The notes under the pieces: generated by a model
The model's database searches: none
Seen by the model: only the letters and a program-made list of their open reading frames with translations
What the model was told of the DNA's origin: nothing
Part shown: positions 58,925 through 64,000 of the stretch, piece after piece
How positions within the stretch are numbered: position 1 is the stretch's first letter
Layout: the number at the start of each line of letters is the position of its first letter
Made by a program: the position numbers and the translations under genes
Source: Watersipora subatra
Taxonomy: Eukaryota; Bryozoa; Gymnolaemata; Cheilostomatida; Watersiporidae
Assembly (NCBI RefSeq): GCF_963576615.1
Contig: NC_088714.1
Span: 32,210,643 to 32,274,642, forward strand
Direction: 5' to 3'
Length of the DNA stretch: 64,000 nt

Positions 58925-61900
58925 GTAAATGATCTTATTTGCCTATTAACCCATTCTATTGTTATTGTATGAACAGGTTGTCATTCATGCTATAGGAAGG
59001 ATTCTTATTATGTGTACAATTATTGGTGAATGCTCTGAGCTGTGACTATTGTTTTTTTAACTTTGAATAAAAAATATTCGGAGTATGTATAGTCTTATAA
59101 CACTGAGTAAGCTTGGGGGTTTTTAACTGTCTCTACAAACTTCGGACTGATATAGCACAGGAGCATTAAAATTTTTCTAACACCACCAACGGTCCTTGCA
59201 CGATTTTAGCTTTGAATATCTATTTTAAACTACCAATCGCTCAAGCAAGTCATATATATATGCTGAATGCAAGTTTTTTCAATAGGCTTGTTTATAGTAG
59301 CAACAAATCTAATTAAAAAAATTAGTGGCAAACGCTAATGTATATTAAATTTTTAAACCAATTTACAAGTGCGCTAATGCGTTTACATCTCTATGTTTGG
59401 AATGAAACTATGATTTGTTTTAGGTATTCATGTGATTGTGGGGACAAAAATATGTTTACTGCAAATTAATACACAATATGTTTTAACAAATTTATAGACG
59501 CCATTTTTTTAACATATAAATTGGATAGTTTCATTAATTTGTGATATACGGTTATGTCCGAGTATATTAGAGGTTTGAATTCACTTTCCTTGATTTATGG
59601 CTTGTATTTTCTTGCATTTACATATTGATTGTACAATGACTGCATAGTGACTGTATATTTTTTGTATGCTTGGTAAAAAAAAGTACTTGAAACACGCATT
59701 GTCATGCAGTTTTAGCATAGATAAGGTTTATTCTTAAACTCTGGGAGAGGTTTAAATTTGGTTACATAATTGTTTTGGAGTATTTGCTTCGTAATAGTTG
59801 ATGTTATTTTACATCTCATTGTTTTATTACTCATTTGTATTTTAATTAGAATGTTTTTTCATTTTATTTTATTTTTCAGCTGTTGACCTAAATGAAGATA
59901 CGTTGGAAGACCTGCTCACATATGATGACTTATTTCTAGACTATTTCAATGCTTTTCTGCAGCTTCCTGTGAGTTATATAGACATCATCTAGGAACTGGT
60001 TTTCCCATTTAAGTACTTTATTTGATGTTTTTTGTTTACTTATAATGAATAACATTGAATAAAGTTTTGTTTTTTTGTTTACTCATGTTTATGAATAAGC
60101 ATTAAACTTGTAATTGTTGCACGCTAAGCTGGCAGCAAGCATGTGGCAGCTATAAATACTATAACCAATATTTGAACTTTATATGACAGATGAAACAACA
60201 CTCCGTGACCAGTTATTGTACTGATTATGATTCTCTATATTTGGAAATCCTACTCAAGAGTGCATGCAAACCCTCGTGAGAATTAGATGTAGTTATTCAA
60301 ATCAGGCTTGCATGTTATTAGCGTGAGCCAAGCAATATAAATAACAGTCACGCATGTGGTTATATAGATGTTCCTAGATATTGCTCGTTAAGTTCTTTTA
60401 CTCAAGAGGCCAATATGTTAGCACCATTCAAAGCTAGCAAACTGAAGGTTGTACTTAGAGGAACTTCTCAGCAAATAATCAATAATCTAGTGATAAACAA
60501 TTTGCATTTATTTATATTTGTCAGTTCAAATTGCTAATGATTAATACTCCGTCCTTGGCATCACGGACAGCTTCAAGTATGCTAGACATGATTTTTCAGG
60601 TTTATCTCCCTCGCACTCCTTTGTTTTTGCAAATATTCCTTTACGTATAAGAGATAAACACTGCATTTCCTTGCTTTTGTTGGGTTCAGAGTTGCTTATA
60701 TTCCGAATTATGGAAATGTTGAAATCCGAACGCATTCTAAGCCATTTCGCGTCTCTTAACTAGTGCGAAGGCATTCGCTGTAAGAGAGCGAGTTTACTTT
60801 AACAAGTTCTGTTTTGAGGGATACATCACGAATCTTAGAAAGATCTATAGCGCAACTCTGAGTCTTTAAAATTAGGGTGTAAATTCATTGGAAGCGGGCA
60901 ACTCCGAACCTAGTCGAAGCCTGGAAACACTGTGAATAAGAGTAGTGGCTTAAAGATAGTTTTTTTCAAGAATATGCACTTACCTACTGTTTCTGCAACA
61001 GACAAAAACATGATTTATCTGCACAATATATACATCACACTACTACTTGCTTGCTAACCTCATGCTGGGCCATAAAAATGGAGTTATCTTCTTCTATAAA
61101 AAAGTTAAGCTTTAAAGTGAAATTTTTTACACCTTACACTAGGGTGTAACCTGTAAAACATAGGATGTGAATTTTTTCGCAGCGAGCAACTCCGAACCCA
61201 CTCAAAGCATGGAAACCCAGCCAATATAGTAATTGACATTTGCAATTAACAGACATAATTATATCTGTTTAATTGCAAATTCTTAGGATTTATCTCCCCC
61301 AAGTTCCTTTTTCTCAATTCTTTCAACATGAAATGTCATTCAGTTGTATTTTATAAAAGAATTTCTTAAACTTAGTTTTTCAGGAAATTAGGTAATAAAA
61401 TTAATAAACCGGTGCTATACGGGAATGTTTCACTAGTGTATTTGTGTTGCAGACACACATACAAGTTGTTATTACCGCTACTAGAACCCTGGCAGTTCAG
61501 TGCCGCATGAGAGATCATTAGTTGTAATAACTAGACATACAATTATTCTGGAATGCCAGGTGGCGGTCGATTGGTGCAATTGTTAGCTTGTTGGTGAATC
61601 ATGTTGAAAGTTACGAGTGTGAATCCCGTATGATGCAATTTTTTTCTCAGCTGCCAACTATTGCTTTGGACAGCTGGGGCTCTTATTATAGCAAATATCG
61701 GGTTATTGTTGTTATTTTAGGCGTTCGCTGAGCCATTAGAATACGATCGGCTTGTCGGGACATTCCAGGAGGTCATCACTGTACCCGCTGAGCCAACTAC
61801 TCCTGTTCCGCCCACATCAGCTTTATCCAGGTCACCATTTGGTTCGCGAAGTGGTAAACGTTATGGCGTATCTGATGAAGAGAGGGAAAGTATGTTGGAG

Positions 61901-62950
61901 TGGTGTAAGAACAATAGGCTTCCTTACTTTCTAGAGTGAGTTGAACAGTATCTTATTTTTGTTAACCTTTATCAGTAGTAGTATTTATCAGTAGTATGAC
62001 ATGTTGATGAATTACTTCGGAAATCAGGAGTTGAATACTTAAATGGTAACATGAGACAATCCAATCAGATTTGCCTTTGTTCCAGTGCTAATATCTTTGA
62101 ATACAAAGTTATTTCCTGCCTACCATAAGCTAAGGCTGCTAAAAATATTGAGTCAACTTATTTATTATCTATTATAAGCTACTTTTTTGCATTATTGTAG
62201 TACAGATAAATGTCTCAGTGAGGCCTATTTAAAACAATAACAATGTGTGGCACATTAATATGTCACATGAAGTTTCTAAAGTTTTTAGTTACCTTTCCAT
62301 AAGAGGCCACAAGTTTAACCTTAGTCAGGGTGGCGATAAAAATAACCTTTTCCCAATTGCATACATGCCAAAGTTGGAACCAGTGATTAAATAGCAACAT
62401 CTTTATTATATACACTGATTTTTTGCTAGTCAATGTCTAGATAGTTGCTGAGAAGGTTCACTTAAATACACTATTTCCACGTAAATAATAATCCTTATTT
62501 CTACAAAAGTGACAATATCTACATATCTATCTCTACATAACTAATAATATCTATTTCTACATAATAGAGTCTATTTCTACATAATAAAGTCTATTTCTAC
62601 ATAATAGAGTCTATTTCTACATAATAGAGTCTATTTCTACATAATAGAGTCTATTTCTAAGTAAGTGAATTCTTCTTTTAGAACCAAACTCTTCCGAGAA
62701 CTAAAGCTACTGAAGTTGTTGCTTAGAGCTTTAGACGAAAGGTTTCAAAGAAGCGCTAGCCATAAATCTTCACAGATTAGAGGCTATAGTCGGCAGACTG
62801 AAAGCTACGTCTCTTCTCTCAGTAACTCAGCAGATAACTCGGCTAATGAAGATGAATATGATGAAGGCTGGAACGGAGATTCTCGTGATGTGTATACAGA
62901 AGGCCAGCCTGGGAGCCACACTGTCAGTCTGCCTGCCCAGCTTGGACATG
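58918..62950 (+). CDS. RGS22-like protein, 5' part of gene
   Basis: Four phase-matched exons (58918-58924, 59880-59968, 61721-61935, 62682-62950) give 193 complete codons; the last exon ends one base into a codon and the gene continues beyond the window. Landmarks: LEDLLTYDDLFLDYFNAFLQ, LPAFAEPLEYDRLVGTFQEV, then WCKNNRLPYFLE and KLFRELKLLKLLL. This order fits the N-terminal region of RGS22 and the related RGSL proteins, which carry several RGS domains and act on G-alpha subunits, with RGS22 known mainly from testis and ciliated cells. Here only the poorly conserved N-terminal portion is in view, so the RGS domains themselves cannot be checked. A Ser/acidic linker (NEDEYDEGWNGD) follows. Confidence 0.65.
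59880..59968 (+). CDS. RGS22-like exon 2
   Basis: Acceptor ttttatttttcag, donor gtgagt. 89 bases encoding VDLNEDTLEDLLTYDDLF and DYFNAFLQLP. Confidence 0.82.
60640..60945 (+). repeat. Dispersed repeat D, copy 2
   Basis: Matches parts of 46310-46865: attccgaatt/tgaaatccgaacgcatt, tttaacaagttctgtt, gggatacatcacgaatctta, agatctatag, caactccgaacc. A third partial copy lies at 61125-61215. Confidence 0.7.
61480..61700 (+). mobile_element. tRNA-derived SINE with leader
   Basis: Leader ggcagttcagtgccgcatga gagatcat, then ggtggcggtcgattggtgca (A box), gagtgtgaatcccgtatgat (B box), poly-T and cttattatagcaaa tail. Ends about 20 bases before the acceptor of RGS22-like exon 3. Confidence 0.75.
61721..61935 (+). 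CDS. RGS22-like exon 3
   Basis: Acceptor ttgttattttag, donor gtgagt. 215 bases encoding AFAEPLEYDRLVGTFQEVI, a Pro/Ser-rich linker and ESMLEWCKNNRLPYFLE. Confidence 0.85.
62514..62660 (+). repeat. 20-bp minisatellite before RGS22-like exon 4
   Basis: Six to seven copies of tctatttctacataatagag, ending 21 bases before the exon 4 acceptor. Confidence 0.95.
62682..62950 (+). CDS. RGS22-like exon 4
   Basis: Acceptor attcttcttttag, donor gttagt. 269 bases. Begins TKLFRELKLLKLLLRALDE, then a Ser/Asn/acidic stretch. Ends one base into a codon. Confidence 0.82.
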
Positions 62951-64000
62951 GTTAGTAGCATTGTTGGTTAACATGTCAAACATTTTAGAGTGGATGTTCA
63001 CTTGGATTCACACAATATTTTGGACAATTTACAAATATGACCAGGTTAATAACCTATAACACAGGCTAATTATAGTTTGCTGAAAATGGTGACTTAGCTA
63101 GGGGTTTCTTAAAAATGAGGCCACATTCGAAAGTTAATCTGTGAAATATTGTGGTCTTGCCTACAGGATACCCTACAGGGTGATATTATTCGATGAATTT
63201 AAAAATTCAGGTATTCGCGGACAGACAATTTCATGAATGGTTAAAATCTGCGAATAATTAGTAGTTGGCTCTCTTCTTAAAAGAAAAAGGGAAAATAACT
63301 ACTACCTAACATTAAAAACTAGTGGCCAAGCGTAGTCAGTAAACATAGCTGAGTTCCAAACTCATTTGTAACCATCGCTGAGGGTTAAAGTTGCGACCAT
63401 TGCAAATGCATCCCAATTCTTTCCAAAATTGTTTAAGGTGGTCACAATTTTTCAGAATTCAGCGTACCGTTGTCAAAAGTCGCTCTTGCAGTTTTTCACT
63501 GTGAAATCACCTCCAACAACTTCTACTCAAGTCGATAAAATTGACAATGATGATTTTGATTTAGAGATGGTATGTAATATGATTTGATTTGCAGATACGA
63601 TTATATAAAGTCATACATAAAGTTAAACACGGGCTATACGCATGTGAAGGTTTTGTACTCTATTGCTAGCTGGATTCACAGATTAATTTATTTGCGTATG
63701 TGTTCCTCTCCCAATAAAATAGTCCGCAAAAATGCATGAAAAGACAACTTTCGTAAAATATAACTCTGTGAATAATAATCTTCTGTAGGTTATAGGTATT
63801 TGTCTTAAATTCATTCTAGTAAATGTTTGATTAAATCTTGTGAAAGAAACTGAAGTGCCTAATTTACACGATGATTTTGTCAGGGAGACTGTGGCTGGTA
63901 GTCTAGTACTACTGACCTGGGAACATTGGGTTTAGGTTGAAGTCTTAGAAAAGCTGTAAAAATATTTTCAAATTTGACTAACACATGGATGCTTTACGAT
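62951..64000. other. RGS22-like intron 4, to window edge
   Basis: No exon fits the required phase. At 63453-63570 an open stretch after a good acceptor reads QKSLLQFFTVKSPPTTSTQ and ends at gtatgt, but its phase does not match exon 4. It may be a transposon remnant, since QxxLxxFF tails occur in pogo-type transposases. Confidence 0.5.

Noticed and set aside
63453..63570. Possible RGS22-like exon 5 with a PCNA-box-like QKSLLQFF
   Set aside because: The phase does not match exon 4 and the motif is more typical of pogo-type transposase tails; no flanking element was confirmed.

Overview
The window is nuclear DNA from an intron-rich, AT-rich invertebrate animal. The evidence is canonical GT/AG-spliced genes, tRNA-derived SINEs, several kinds of small DNA transposon and a large satellite array. 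The gene content (GALNT2, an RGS22-like gene) and repeat style fit a lophotrochozoan such as a mollusc, annelid or bryozoan, but that placement is inference. Most short open frames are chance. The real genes were found by joining exons whose splice phases agree.

Layout. Positions 1-14049 are one tandem array of a 57-bp unit (about 246 copies), running off the left edge. It carries a 3.1-kb internal duplication, a 13-unit higher-order repeat and a two-unit alternating block. Positions 15241-17009 (+) hold the last two recognised coding exons of a gene I cannot name. Positions 17545-32383 (-) hold an 11-exon gene for a 566-residue type I membrane protein: signal peptide, five sushi/CCP modules, one membrane span and a long acidic tail. 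It converges on the unnamed gene with interleaved poly(A) signals. Positions 35318-57733 (-) hold a complete 12-exon gene for a 536-residue polypeptide N-acetylgalactosaminyltransferase of GALNT2 type. Positions 58918-62950 (+) hold the first four exons of an RGS22-like gene, divergent from GALNT2 and continuing past the right edge.

The introns and spacers are full of repeats: tRNA-like SINEs, a decayed Tigger/pogo element with TA target duplications, a Harbinger-like element with a MADF fragment, a TTAA-flanked long-TIR element, a Tc1-like element, a foldback palindrome with arms of about 184 bp, and many minisatellites. Two minisatellites are notable because they begin at an exon's 5' splice site and repeat a donor-like motif into the intron. 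One of the two was itself interrupted by the TTAA element.

The genes do not form a pathway. GALNT2 starts mucin-type O-glycosylation in the Golgi, the sushi protein is a probable surface adhesion or receptor protein, and RGS22-like proteins regulate G-protein signalling. I found no clear evidence of an undescribed multi-gene system. The best leads are the splice-donor minisatellites, the satellite's structure and the unplaced sushi receptor.
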